Assembly (NCBI GenBank): GCA_001939145.1
Contig: LSRX01000054.1
Span: 155,900-219,899, forward strand
DNA: 64,000 bases
Reading direction: 5' to 3'
DNA from: Symbiodinium microadriaticum
Lineage: Eukaryota; Sar; Dinophyceae; Suessiales; Symbiodiniaceae
Positions 1 to 12,200 of the stretch are shown piece after piece. A program made the position numbers and the translations under genes. Positions within the stretch are counted from its first letter, which is position 1; each line of letters starts with the position of its first letter. The notes under the pieces were generated by a model. That model worked only from the letters and a program-made list of their open reading frames with translations, did no database searches and was not told the origin of the DNA.

Positions 1-58
1 GGCGCACCACGGCGAGGCCTTGACTTGGGCTGGGCATGCTGGGCCGCATTCCAGCATA

Positions 59-345
59 TTCCAGCGCGGGCATCTACAGCGCTTGCTTCACGAGGCGCAG
101 CGCCTCGGTGCTGAACTCGCAGAGGCGACGGACCGCAGGAAAGCCTGGAGCTCTTGGGCCATTTGGGCCTCGAGCTGTGCAGGTTCCGAAGCTGAAGGCG
201 CAAATTGCCGAGTTGGAGGCTTCCTAAAGTCCTAAACCCAAGCGCTTGCGGTTGCAGTGCCTTCGTTTCCAGCGCAGGCAGGCCTGGAGCTGGCTCGCGA
301 GGCGGCGCTTCAGGCGCTAAGAGCGGAGCGGTTTGAGCGAGCAGA
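59..345 (+). CDS. Coiled-coil protein exon fragments, partial at window edge
   Basis: Three short + strand frames have heptad-like Leu/Ala/Glu/Arg composition. One at about 59-155 contains LQRLLHEAQRLGAELAEATD. One at about 192-227 contains KLKAQIAELEA. One at about 283-345 contains LELAREAALQALRAERFERA and is preceded by an AG followed by G. They lie in different frames, as separate exons would. No family is recognised, and the gene probably begins before the window. The function cannot be named; a long helical scaffold protein is the simplest reading. Exon borders are not fixed. Confidence 0.35.
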
Positions 346-3300
346 AACCGGGAACTTGGCTGCAGGCCGATGCTGAAGCCAAGTCAAAGTCACGACCACA
401 GGCACGGAGCAGAGGAGGGCACCATATTTCAAGGGAGGTAAAGACACGGTAAGAGATGTGTTGGCGGCTCCCTGGGCGCCTTGGCGAGTACCGGGCGGCG
501 TGGGATGTTTCTTTGCCTCCAGGGCTCATGCCAGAGCTTCATGAGCCATGCTTCAGCACCGACAACACGCAGACATGGGCCTCACATGGGCCTCACCCTC
601 ACCAACAGCTACTGTACGGAGCAAGTTTCGAGTAAGCTGCAGACTCCTGCAAGCATGGATGCCCAGGGACTGCGACTGCATGACGCTGCATGACCCTAGT
701 CAGCTGCTCTGTTGGGGGCCATGTTTCCTGGGTCGCTGCCATGGAGCTCCGCGCCACCTCGGTTGCGGCACCTTCCGGAGGAGGTTGCAAAGAGGGTCTG
801 TGCTTGAAGATGGCGTCGCAAGCATAGGCAACAGCAATTCATCACTCGGATATGTTATGTTTTTGTTTGCCTGTGTGCAGCTTCCAGCACCGTGCCGGCT
901 CGGCAAGCGAATCCCAAGGCCTGGGCCCTGGGTCAAAGGGGTCAAGCAGGAGAGAAGGCTCAGGATGTGGGATGAGAGTCTATGTACAGAGATGGTAGAG
1001 CTCAGTACGCCAGCAGGTGTGGACATGTTGCTGTTGCGTGGAGAGCTCTGCAACCGAAGTCCCGACAAACCAGCAAGCGAGCGAACAGCTGCTTCCGGCC
1101 CCAAGAAAAACAACCTCAGCGCCCCAACAGCGCCCCCCCCCCCCCCACGCCCCCCGCACCAACAACAGAATAATCACTGCCGCCCAACCGTAGCGACAAC
1201 AACGATGACAGCAACAGCAGCAGCGGCAACAACAACAACAACAACAACACCACCCCTGCCCCCAGCACAGCAGCAAAACAACAAGTGACACCAGCAAATC
1301 CCTTGCCTTCTGCCGACGAGAGAAGTTTCTTTCTGTTGCTGTTGTGTTATTCGTGGTTGTGCTCAGAAGTTCCGAAAGCAAGATCCAGCAAGCCACCGCC
1401 GAAAAAGGCACACTTACCGGAGGCAAATGTGGTGTTGTGCGAGTTGAGGCAGCGACTGCTCACGTTTTTCAGGCACCACCCCCCCCCAACACTAGAACAG
1501 TAGAAGGCAGCAGAGCAAATAGAGTTAGCAGAACCCTTACTGGATAATAATACCACCAGTCAACCCAAAAGACGATTATTCCTATACTCCCCCGTACATC
1601 TCAACAACTACATCGCCACTACTTCCCCATTACCAAGACCAGTTTTGGAATAGCCAATTACTCCGTCCATGTTCCCCAAGGTGCAGTATTATCATCCCAA
1701 AATGGGCGGCCGGGGAGTGCTATCCTGAGCAAAGCACGAAACCTAGACCTAATGCACGATCCTGGACATCAGCACCGCGCTCGGTATGGTTGCACATGAG
1801 CGTTGGCCTTCAAAGGCGCCATGCACTTGCTGCTGCAGCCTTTTTCGCATTGCAGAAACTGTTACTTGCACAAGTCTTTTCCGGAGAAGACTTTTGTGTT
1901 GTGTGCAAGCTCAACCAAAATCAACGTGACGTGTGTTTTCGGCACTCAGCCTCTCGACGTCTCCTGTGAAGGTAGAGGACTTGTCATAGTCGGAGGGAGT
2001 CCCACATTTGAGCATTGTCGCCGTGCTAGTCACTGTGGCAAATCTATCGCACTCGATGAATCAGTGAATTTGATTTCTCCCGCAGGCCTTCAAGCTACTT
2101 GCAAGGCTTCTGGATCCGCAAGTCTGCAACGAAGAGGCCGTCTCTGTGTAAGCATGATTAGGAAGGGGGAGAGGTCTTGCTTAGTTTGTGTGGGAGGCGA
2201 TCGCACTTCTACCGAAGCTACTGCGCCGCAAAGTACTTCGGAACGCGAAGGAGGCAGCAGCGTGGTGGGGGCTGGAACTGCGCCCAGACTGCCCGTCATG
2301 TAAGATGCCACCAGGTCACTGTGGCCATCGGTGCTTTGTCCAAGCGGAAGTTGTATCAGGAGGCTGGAGAACTTACAGCCATCTGCGATGTTGTTTGCGG
2401 GTTGAGAGGCTGGCGAGTTCGCTTTGGCCGCTTGCCGCTGGAGACCGGATGACCAGCGGCGTCGAGCTCCGGAGCCCAACGTGGCCGTGTGCGGCGACTT
2501 ACGAGAATTCAGAACTGTTTTTTGGCTCGCCCGACCCTGTGCTGTCCGGTCTGTAGGACTGTAGGACTTGGGGCTTAGGGATCTGAGTCCGGAGTCAGGT
2601 GCGGCCCTCAATGCGGCCCGGCGGAGTCGCGGTGGCTGGGTGCTGGCAGTGCAACTTATGGAGCTGCCCGGCGGCAGTGAGCTCTCTCCCCACCTCCATA
2701 AACCAAGTTTGAGGGGATGTGTAGAACCGGCTTTCCACGTTGCGAGAAACCCCATAAATCCTGAAACAGATCTAGGCATCGCTGGGGACACACAAAGACG
2801 CAGACTGCACTCTCCTCCCGTCAGGAAGCTCGATGTACGTTGTTTGCTCATGAAGCAGGAGAGTGCTGAGGTGCGCGCGAGAGGCGAGCGTGCAACTAGA
2901 CGAAGCTCAGCTGCAGCAGAGCCGGAGAACACGAGACATGATACTAGAATTTCGTATGTTTCATTCAGATGCCTCCGTATGATTCTGTCTGTGTCTATGT
3001 CCAAGATGCGTTTTAAGGCACCGGGTTCTGACGCAGCGTTTATGGCCCTGGCCTCCGCGCCACCTGACGATGCGTGGAGGCAAGATGGGGCTTCCGCGGG
3101 CTCGGCACACTTGGGTTTATGAAGCTTGCAAGGCCTGTTTTAGGGGTTGTCTATTTTTCTGCGAGCCTGTCGTCAACTCTCACGCATCGGTGGCTGCATG
3201 CTGCAGGGCAAGCGCCCCCAAAGTGCAGGCTCATGGCGGACCACACCAAAAGCAGGGAGCCAGGACCCAGGATCTGTGCCTTGTGCCAGTAGGGCACGGA

Positions 3301-5193
3301 TGACGGCAGGTGTCCTTTGGAGTTGTGTGAAGGAATCACTGCGCTCACGTTCGCCTCAGCACATTTTGGAAGATTGCAGCAGCACCTCGTCTTGTTCAGC
3401 TCGGGGCGCAAGAACGGGGTTCTAAAGAGCTAAGCATGTGCTCTGTTCCTGAAGACCAGTTCCAACATTGAGGGGCAAAAGTTCGTCAGGTGGCAGCGTG
3501 CTGTGGACTTGATCCTCTCATCGCGCTGCGCTGACATCACGGCTTTTGAGGTGCGGAGGCTGCAAAAGGGACCATGTGCAGTTCCGAACCGCACATGAAA
3601 AGGAGTCTCTGCTGGCTCCGGCTCTTTGGGCTCTTTTTTTTAAACTAAAAAGCAAAGGAAATTGAATCTCCAGCCGGGCCCGGAGTCTTGAGTCTTGTCT
3701 GTCATAAATGTGGTCCCCCTTTGGTTCAGTCTGCTGCCCGGAAGGCCGCGTAGGGGGTAGCTGGGGAGGGAATTCACGGTGGCTTTCTCTTAGAGCCTGT
3801 TATTTAATAAACTTTAAGAAGAAAGCCTAGCTTTCTGAAGTCCCTCAGCTTCTGGAAAAGCTTGGCTCCGAAGCGCAGCCTCTGCCTCTGCCGAAAGGCA
3901 AGCCCTGCTTCGGTAAAGCTGCAAGCGAATTTTTGAAGCTTCCCGAAACAAATTTCTTTGAATGTGGCCCCTTTTCCTCATACGAAAATCCTGGTCCTTT
4001 TTCAAAGAAAATGTTGCCGCAAGTGAAAATAGTCTTCCATACCCAAACCCTGCCGAAATATTTTTTCATTACATGCGGGACCTCTTTTACTTCCCATCTT
4101 CGGAGTAGCCAAGGCCACAAAGCCGGGCTGAAAACATCCGTGCCTGAGCTCCGAGGTGCTGGTCGCTGCGGCTGCCGATGCCGGGGAGTGGGCTGTGGCT
4201 CTGGCATTGACAGAGACGATGGAGGCCCTTCGGAAATCTGTGCTCGAGCATGCAGCCTACAGTTCTAAAGTTACGCCTCTTTTTCGTGGTCCTCACGATT
4301 GCGATTGGGGTGTGTGACCGAAAGCAGAGCGAATAAGCTATGTTGCGATGTTTTGCATTCGAGGTTCAAACTTTTCCTCCTGCACCTGTTTAGCCCTCGT
4401 GCTTGACATGTCATTGGGCAGAGCTACTGCAATTCCCCTCTGGTCATTGTACGCCCTCCACTTGCAACAATTCGACCTGGCGACTGCCCAAGCGACTGGA
4501 ATGCAGCAAGCACGCAAAGCCAGCACAGGACAGGCCACGACCATGTCAATGTCGCCATAGCTGGGCAGATATGAAGGCTGTGGCCTCACAGAGCAGCATA
4601 AAGCAGATCACAAGACGTGGAAGACTAACGACGGAACCGAGTTTCGGGCCGCACAAGTTCGGCATCATGGAGAAATTGAGTCGCCCAACATCTTGTCCTT
4701 CGAGACGCCACGAAAAAACATGCAATCTGAAGTTCTAGTGACTAGTGACTAGTGCGATAGGAATTGCTTTCTGTCACTGGGTGCTGCCGACATGCTATGG
4801 CCTGCAAGATGCACTCGTCTGAGCCGCGCGGGAGTATAAACATCGAGATATCCATAGTCCTTGGCCTACCTCAGCCTCGTCTTCGGATGCTGACGTCAGG
4901 CCCGCCTGGGCTTTGCATCCGGCGGCGCCTTGGCCACGGCGGCCGCGGCCAGGGGCTCATTTTCACAACGTGTCGGCACGGAACACAGCATGAGAATAAG
5001 TCCGGGACTTTCAGAAATCTCGCCGCATCTCGCCGCAACGCTTTCTCAAAGCCAGCCGGACCCGGGCCTCCTGCAACTCCACGCAGTTCCACGCAGCCTC
5101 CTCGGAAAACCTGCTAGGGAGTGCTTGCTTCACCCTGTCGTTCTTTCCTGCGAGAGGCGCCATTCCGAGGTCTTTCAAGGCAGCGCTCGCAGA
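346..5193. other. Region without an assignable gene
   Basis: This stretch holds a CAA/CAG-rich run near 1195-1255, a C run at 1132-1146 and several open frames. The + strand frame at 2568-3122 (184 codons) and the short segment at about 2312-2405 after an AG-G acceptor look somewhat protein-like. A 304-codon - strand frame covers 2090-3004 but starts at a non-ATG codon and is rich in Ser, Leu and Arg, like an antisense shadow. No domain is recognised in any of them. Confidence 0.3.
1132..1255. repeat. C run plus CAA/CAG trinucleotide repeat
   Basis: A run of about 15 C is followed by interrupted CAG, CGG and CAA triplets, the cleanest being a CAA tract near 1225-1247. Low-complexity sequence; it produces a Thr/Pro/Gln-rich artefactual frame. 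Confidence 0.85.
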
Positions 5194-6148
5194 ATGGGTT
5201 GCTCTGGATCCAAGGCAGCGGCCAAGAAGGCAGAACTTGGGGAGCCTGGAATTATGCATAACTTCACGATACTTCACGGGTGAGGAGGTTCAAACCTGGA
5301 ATGCGATGGAGTTGCAGTGGCGAGCGACGATGAAGCCGAAAAGCACGATTTCGGGAGGCGGCACCAGTCAACAAGCAGGAAGAGGCCGATGATGCACTTG
5401 GAGTGGCAAAAGCACTCTCGGAATATGGCTGTCACGGCAGGTTTTGCTCATCGTATCATGCGTGGTGTCGCAGGCACCGACGGCAGCTCCAGCAGCTGTC
5501 GACGCTGAGGCAAAGATGGATTGTGTTGTCTGTGGTTGGTGACTGTAGAAGCCCTGACAGAAAAGAGCCGTGATGTGGCAGGTTTCTGAGGAGCCCATGC
5601 CTCTTGCCCAAGCAGAAGTAGTGGAGGCACATGCCGAAGTCACAAGCCTCACGAGACTTTTTGAGCGTTCTTGCACACATTCAACTTCAGGAGGCGGCAC
5701 AGGAAGCTCCTGCGGTGACTGTGGCGGAGGCCCAGCACCAAATCGCAGTCTCCCTTAAATACAGGCAGTGTCTTGACAGAGTCTGCAAGTGTGTGGTGTG
5801 AACATGAACTCAGAAAATTAAGCGCCTCAGACCTGCAAAGAACTTCAGGAAGCCAGAGCCTGCGTGGATGCCGTTGCGGAGCTTAAGGAGCTGCACGTCA
5901 CCAGCCGAAAGGGCAATACTTGAACATGTCTTTTTCCCGAGTTCGCGATTAGAACGAGAACTTGGGTTGACCAGAAGGCGTTTTCCGTTCTACGCTGATT
6001 CTGCACTTCCCATTGCCAAGATGCACGGAAGGAGATGAGGTTGGAGGATCCCAAAGAGGACGCGGACGGATCTACCATCGAGCCCAAGGAGGACCGGCTT
6101 CCGGCTGAAAGTGTCAGCTGGGGCCTTGCCCATAGGGAAGTAATGTAG
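5194..6148 (+). CDS. Small Ala/Glu-rich protein with MGC lipid-anchor start, mini-exon gene
   Basis: The ATG at 5194 opens MGCSGSKAAAKK. Gly2 plus Cys3 is the classic pattern for N-myristoylation with palmitoylation, so membrane attachment is inferred. Proposed exons are 5194-5229, 5358-5393, 5474-5509, 5691-5729, 5849 to about 5898, and a last exon from 6021 to the TAG at 6146-6148. Exons 2-5 each begin after AG-G, and exons 1-4 end at a GC donor in phase 0. They encode similar Ala/Pro/Glu blocks (AAPVNKQEEADD, APTAAPAAVDAE, EAAQEAPAVTVAE, EARACVDAVAE). The last exon is acidic (EDPKEDADGS). An extra exon near 5614 is possible. No family is recognised. The start and exons 2-4 are the best supported part. 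Confidence 0.45.
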
Positions 6149-9090
6149 CTGAGCATTGCATGTTGTCACTGTGCTCTAGTGCGCTATGTTGTCTGGTGTG
6201 ACTTTCTTCTGACTGCAGAGCAGCTGCGAAGACAATGCCAGTTTTTGCTTGCCAAGTTGTCACGGCCTTTGATCCTTCTGCGAGGAGGCACATGATATTG
6301 TGCTTCCCATGGCCGGCGGCTCGGAAACGCTCGTCTAACATTTAGCGATTGGGATCCTTAAGCGGGCGACGTGAAAACGTCCACCTGCGCTGCTGCGAGG
6401 TGCAAGTCACAGCGTCCGAACCTCCCAGCAGCTTCTGCGCCTGCGGCCACCCGCCGTGACAAGAAGAGTGGGACGGGTGGTCTGCCATGGAGACCTCCAA
6501 AGTGGAGCTCGGTTTCTAAGTGGACAGTGTTTCACATGCCGGCATGGCTGAGGCTCTCTGTGGTGAGCCACAACTTGGCGCAGCGAAAGCTCGAGTTATT
6601 ACTGGGCTAGTGCCATGCCGAGCGCCTGGAAGAGCTGCTGGGAGGTACTGAGCCAAGGGACGATTGCACAGTGCACAGGGCAAGAGTGTTCAGCCCTCGG
6701 TGCTGGACGCAAGTCGCAGACAGATGGGCTCGGGAGGAGCTTGCATCGTAGTCGAGTGGCTCTGCTTGGGCATCTATCACACTGTGACGCAGCCAGCGTT
6801 CCAATCGTGTTTGTTTGAGTAAGGGAGCTGAATGCACAGCCTGCAGCACCCTTCCGACTGGTATTGTGGGCTTGCAAGGTCAAGCCGCTAACTTCGGTAA
6901 CGCCAATTCGCACTGCTTGTGCTTACTGCTCAACGACACTCCGTCGGTTTAGTGCTTCAACGTTTCTGATCAGCTGGCAAGGCTGCATGCTGAAAATTGC
7001 GCGATGATCAATGCATGTACAATGTACAAGCTTCATACTTGATGCTTCGACGAAGAGTTCGTCAGAACTCGTCGGATCATCGAAGCTCACGGCCCTTCTG
7101 ATCCCGTACGTCAGACGCATTCAGACGCGCAGTAGCGCTTTGCAACTCAGGCTGCCGAGGACACCGAGGTGAAGCCGGGCTGCCCAGGACGCACGTCCAT
7201 CTTCCCCGAATGAAGTGGATTCGTTTGGACTTGTCCACACTTATGTTGTTCTTTATAGCGCTAGCCGGCTTAGGCGGGATGGGAAGCCTGCCAAGGGACC
7301 TGCTGGGGTAAGCTGAGGCAGGCACTGCTGCGACGCGCCCTGAAGATGGGCGGCATCCATGAAGTTTCCGGCTGAGAGGGTCTACGTTGCAAGGGATCTA
7401 ATATGTTCTGTTGCCCGGAGGGGCGGGCCTCGGACGGAACCTTCGCAGTGTTGAGGCAGCACTGGTCCGTCTCGCAACTGCGCAGCTGGGGTCTCAGTTT
7501 GAGCGGCGCAGCTCTACAATATGCTTACGGCTTTCGATGTAGCAGAGCTGTCTTTGCTCTCAGCGCCAGGGTTCGCAAAGATAAGTCTCAGCTTGAGCCC
7601 AGGGCTGGAGACCGCAACTCTTGGCAGTGGCCGCTAGAACTGATGGCAGAGATAGGTGGCTGTGGGCTGGAGGTCAGCAGTTGCACGCTTGTTCTTTGAG
7701 ATGTCAATGCTGACAAAGATTTCAATTATCGTTGTCCGGGCAGGTGCCTTCGGTCCTGTGCAAGACGGCAATAGGAGTAAGGCTCTCAGAGAACCGGGTT
7801 GGGTTACGCTTTCGATATTGTTCAGTTATGGGTTGGGGACATGTCAAGCCACCAGCATATCTATCTGGTCACCTGTGTTCTTGTAATGCATCGTGCCCAG
7901 CAATGGGGCTCTGATCACAGCGTCGGCTGCGCCGGGGGTTGGATTTCTCACGCTGCAAGGTGTGCGCATCTCACGGACTCTGGCAGCAGGCAACCTTCTC
8001 AGCTTGGCCATGGTGATCCTCGGTTCCTCGGTGTTCTGCGTTCTTTCATATTCCTGCCAGTTCGTGTTCCATATCTTTTCCCGTTCATGCCTTGTCGGCA
8101 AGCTAAGCAGGCAGGCAAGCAAGCCATCAAGTAAGGAAGTAAACTGGCAAGAAGGCAGCAAGCACGCAACCACGAAGCAACAAGCCGGCAAGCGAACACT
8201 GGCAATGTAAACATGCTGACACAAACATCCTCTGCCCAGGCCATTCACATCCTCAACACCATGCGGGAAGGAGCCATGCAAGCTACATTGTCGGCTTCCT
8301 TAGAGGCATCCCTGGCAGGGAGCTGTCTGCCAGATCCAGACATCCTGTGTGGCCTCCTAAGTCTGTGGAGAGCCAAAAATAGAAATCGAGTCAAGTCGCT
8401 TGGCAAAGCCTTCGGATGTCAGAGGCTTCAACAGTGTGCTCAATGCTTGTGAGCGAGCAGCGCGTCCGGAGCCTGCTGCTGAGCCTGAACCCCGGCGGGG
8501 AAGATCTTCGGCCCCTAGGGTAAATTTCTGTAGCAGCATGTCACTCGCAGGTCGGACGGACATGCCTTCCTTCGAGGTGTCAATGCGCATGCCTGTTCAG
8601 GCTCCTGCAGGACATGCTCCGGTGTCGAGCATCTCCGGATTCGACTAGCCGCTTGTCAGAGTTGCTTGGTGCCACATGGTCTGCATAGACCTGCTCAGCC
8701 GCAGCGAGCTTGCTAGTGGCACAAACCCGAAGTTGCGGACATTCAGAGGCTCAACTTGTTTCTGGGAAATGAGCAGAAGCCAAAGGCTATGCGAGAGCCC
8801 AGCAGAGGCTTTGCCCGTGTGGCGGGAGCTTTCAGTCGGCAGACTGGTGCGATCCTGAGCTACACGCAGTTCGCAGTTCGCTCCTTCATTCAAACATGCG
8901 GGCACTATGCGAAGGGAAAAAATTCGCACATCGCATCACACCTATTGTAAGATATGCTAAGGCTGGGAGATGGCTCTTGCCCTTTGCAGTGCAACGTGGC
9001 ACGGTCTGCAGCCAGACGAGGCTCGGGCCGGCTAACTGATAGACTGCACACCCGCAACGTTTTAAAAGCTACGCTAGAATGTGTTGTGCC
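6149..9090. other. Mostly unassigned; one exon candidate and a GCAA-type tract
   Basis: A + strand frame from 6611 (after an AG) to the TAG at 6749-6751 reads HAERLEELLGGTEPRDD and onward, and looks protein-like. A degenerate GCAA/GCAAC tract lies at about 8098-8205. I see nothing else that I can support. Confidence 0.3.
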
Positions 9091-9095
9091 ATAAC

Positions 9096-9120
9096 TGCAC
9101 CATGGTGCACTATAAAAATA
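9096..9120 (+). promoter_or_regulatory. 14-base palindrome abutting a TATA-like box
   Basis: TGCACCATGGTGCA (9096-9109) is a perfect palindrome. One base later comes TATAAAAATA (9111-9120), about 170 bases upstream of the ATG at 9286. A CACGTG core sits at 9211-9216. Dinoflagellate promoters usually lack a TATA box, so a role in transcription is inference. Confidence 0.3.
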
Positions 9121-9285
9121 CTACAATTCAGAGCCTTGATTCGCTCAGTACCGACCATGGCACCGCATGACACCTCCCAGTGCGAAGCGCCATAATCACA
9201 GCAAGCACATCACGTGTCAAACGTTGTGCGGGGCTCAAGCATCCCTGTTACTCTGCCAGCTGCCAGTAGGTTCCAAGTAAATCGG

Positions 9286-12200
9286 ATGGAGGGCTTGGAT
9301 GCAACAGCCTTTCTAGCAACATCAAGTGCTATTGAAGTGCTTTTTGCCACAGTGGTGGTCCGCGGTCTCTGCGCACATCGTCGAAGGCTTTGTGCAGAGG
9401 CTGTGCGAGCTTTCAAAGGGTTTTTACAGACGGTAGGGAACGACCGTTTCCTGACGCTTGCTGAGAGAAATGCGATGCACGAGAAACTTGCACAGCTTCG
9501 GCTGCGCATGGCCCGCACGTATTCACGAGTGCTGGCTGCGATGTCCCTAGCCTTCGTCCTGTCGATACAGAGAAATCTGATCTTTGGTGGACCGCGCTGG
9601 ATGACAGCGCCATTGGCTTGGTTGGTTCTTGCCGTATTCACACTGCTTGTAGTCCTTCAGCTCCATCCGTCCATCTTATCGGCAGCCACACTGAATTTCT
9701 GGTATGTCGTGGGAACCATCGTTGTAGCTATTGGCTATTGGCCGGCATTTCTGCCTGCCGAACACCTTTCCACAGTGTCAGTGCTTGCACGGGTGCTCTA
9801 TCGACTTCCTTCTGCAATGGTAGCGCCGCAACTTGCATTGATAGTTGTGGGAAATCTGACTTTGCCTTGTGTGGTATGCGCTCGCACCGTAGTTGAAGCC
9901 GACGAGTTCAACCAGCATGGCTTGGGAACTTCATTCGCCATCCACGCAGAGGTGACGTGTTCGCTCATGGCTATCACGGTGTCTGTGATTCTGCGGTCGG
10001 CGTTGAGACATATTGCAGAGCAGTATGTCAGATCCACGAAAGCTGCCACCGAGTTGAATGCTGCATCAGTGTCCTGCATGCAAGAAGAGAGCGGGAGAAG
10101 CTGCGAGGGAGGCAGAGAGAGAGAGAGAGAGAGAGGCCGGCACCTTCGTTCGAGGTTCGGGGGAATGTTGCATGTTGGTCACATAAAATATCCAAAAATA
10201 TAAAAAAAATACCGGGTAGATGTGGAAGTTGGCGTAAGTTGTACCAGTCCCGCTGTGCCCTCGGAGAACGCTACAAAACTTTGATGCGATGTCATATGGG
10301 CTGTGTTCTGAGATGGCTTGTGTGGGGCGTGCCAGTCGGGAAAGACTACAAACCCTGAAACAGAAGTTGGGCTTTCTTTGGCGAGTCCCAGTGTGGCCCT
10401 CGGGGAACGCTGTAAAACCGTGATACAGGATGCATGACTTAAGGCGTCCCGCATATGCAAAAGGCGTCCTGCGAGGGAAGTCACCTGGGTAAATTGGGTC
10501 CAAGGGTTAAGTCGCATCGCGTCGTGTTTAGTCGCATCAATCCAGTGTGCACTGGGTGGTTCCACCAAAACGCTGTACAAATATGCTTTCATGTCCTTTC
10601 CCAAGTCGTCTCGTGCAGGCGTGCGCATGGGATTCCCGCCTATATAAGCTCATCAGGCGTCTCGCACCGGCAAGCGCATGGGGATTGCGAAAAAATGCTG
10701 GCATGCAAAGCCCAACTAAAGCCCGTTGTCATGGTGGCAAGCTCCAGCGCACCTTTGCTTAGATGTCCTTTCCCAAAAGTCGTGTCGCGCGGGCGTGCAC
10801 ATGGGGATACCGCATAAACGCCCATCAGGCAACAACGCCTTTGTTTTGCCAGCAGTCAAGGAAAAATAAAAAAGAAGAAGGCGTTACTTTTGGCGTTTAA
10901 GAGGGTTTAGGTAACCCCGACTTTAGTACGAGGGGACATCGATCCAGCTGCAAGCGGGGATTCCGGTAACACGCAATGATGCCACGTATGTGTGTCTCGA
11001 ACGAGAGCTTGTGGAATTGAGCGTCTACATGGGGAGTGGCTGGGTTTGACATGTTGTGAAGCCGCTTGAGTCTCGAGCTGGTGCTTGCGATATCCCGCGT
11101 CGACATGGGGATTGGCTGGTTTTGATGTGCCGTGATACCTCTTGCGGAAGTCGTTGTGGGTGAGCGTGGACATGGGGGAACCGGTACTGCGGCCACTACG
11201 GCTACTACAAGGGGAGGGCTTAACTCGCGTCAATCTTGTTAAGGAAATACACATCTTTCTGCGTTGTCATTGGGGTTGAGCAATCCGGCCCGGCCTGGCA
11301 TACATCCAAACATCAACCGATGAATGGCTGGTTTTGATGCTAATCACGTGGCCCTGTGAAAAATAGGCCCAGCTCATCCAAGCCAGTCTCGGTCACACTG
11401 CTTGGCGCTGGGTATACCCACGCGTTGCGCGTGCAGACACACATATAACATAGGACAGAAAGAGACAAAGACACACCTACATGGGCAATGGCTGGTTGGG
11501 GCGTGCTGTGATGCCACTGATGTGTGTCTTGTGCGTGCGTGCGCTTGTGAATCGAGCGCTTACTCGGGGAATAGCTAGTTCTGCTGTGTTATGATTCGCG
11601 TGAGTGTTTTTGAAATCGGGCGTCTGCATGAGAAATGGCTTGGTTGCCATAATTATGTTGTTGTATAGTGGATGCAGCCTTGCTGACGCAGCATCTACAT
11701 GGGGAAAGCCCTGTTGATGTGGCCATGATTCGACACCCTCGCATCGCGTGCGTCCCCTTGGACAGCTGTGTTCCAGCAAAACGTTATGTGACTTAGTTGT
11801 GTCACTGTACGTGCACCTCGAGGGTTTGGTCTCCCACCACCAACACTCGGTACGCGATCAACACTCGGTACGCGCACTTCGCGTGTGTTTGTATGCGGGT
11901 GTTTGTATGGCCACGATCATCCAAGCTAAGGCGGTCAAAACTCGCAACGCGTACACAGGGACGTCGACTCGTATCCGCGACGCATCCTGACAATTGAGCT
12001 GGAGTGACTTTGAGCGTACAAGCAGCGTCCGCACTGGGGTTTTAGCATCTAAGCGTGTGTATTCTTGCCACTATAATGGAGCTTCTCAGCCCACCGTGTG
12101 CAAGGCGCGCGGCATTTCAAGTGCAAGCCACGAACACTCCAAAAAATGCGTGTGCCCTTGCGGAATGGCTAAAGTTTAACTGTTGTTGGACTGACATCAC

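Noticed and set aside
548-1288. 246-codon + strand frame
   Set aside because: Its C-terminal part is only CAA/CCA triplet repeat, and the rest has random composition.
2090-3004. 304-codon - strand frame
   Set aside because: It starts at a non-ATG codon, is Ser/Leu/Arg-rich with no domain-like pattern, and overlaps protein-like + strand frames. Probably an antisense shadow.
5284-5300. GGTTCAAACCT as a tRNA T-arm
   Set aside because: No acceptor stem, D-arm or anticodon arm can be drawn around it. I found no tRNA anywhere in the window.
9210-9641. 143-codon - strand frame
   Set aside because: It lies exactly antisense to the membrane-protein exon, which has clear hydrophobic segments.
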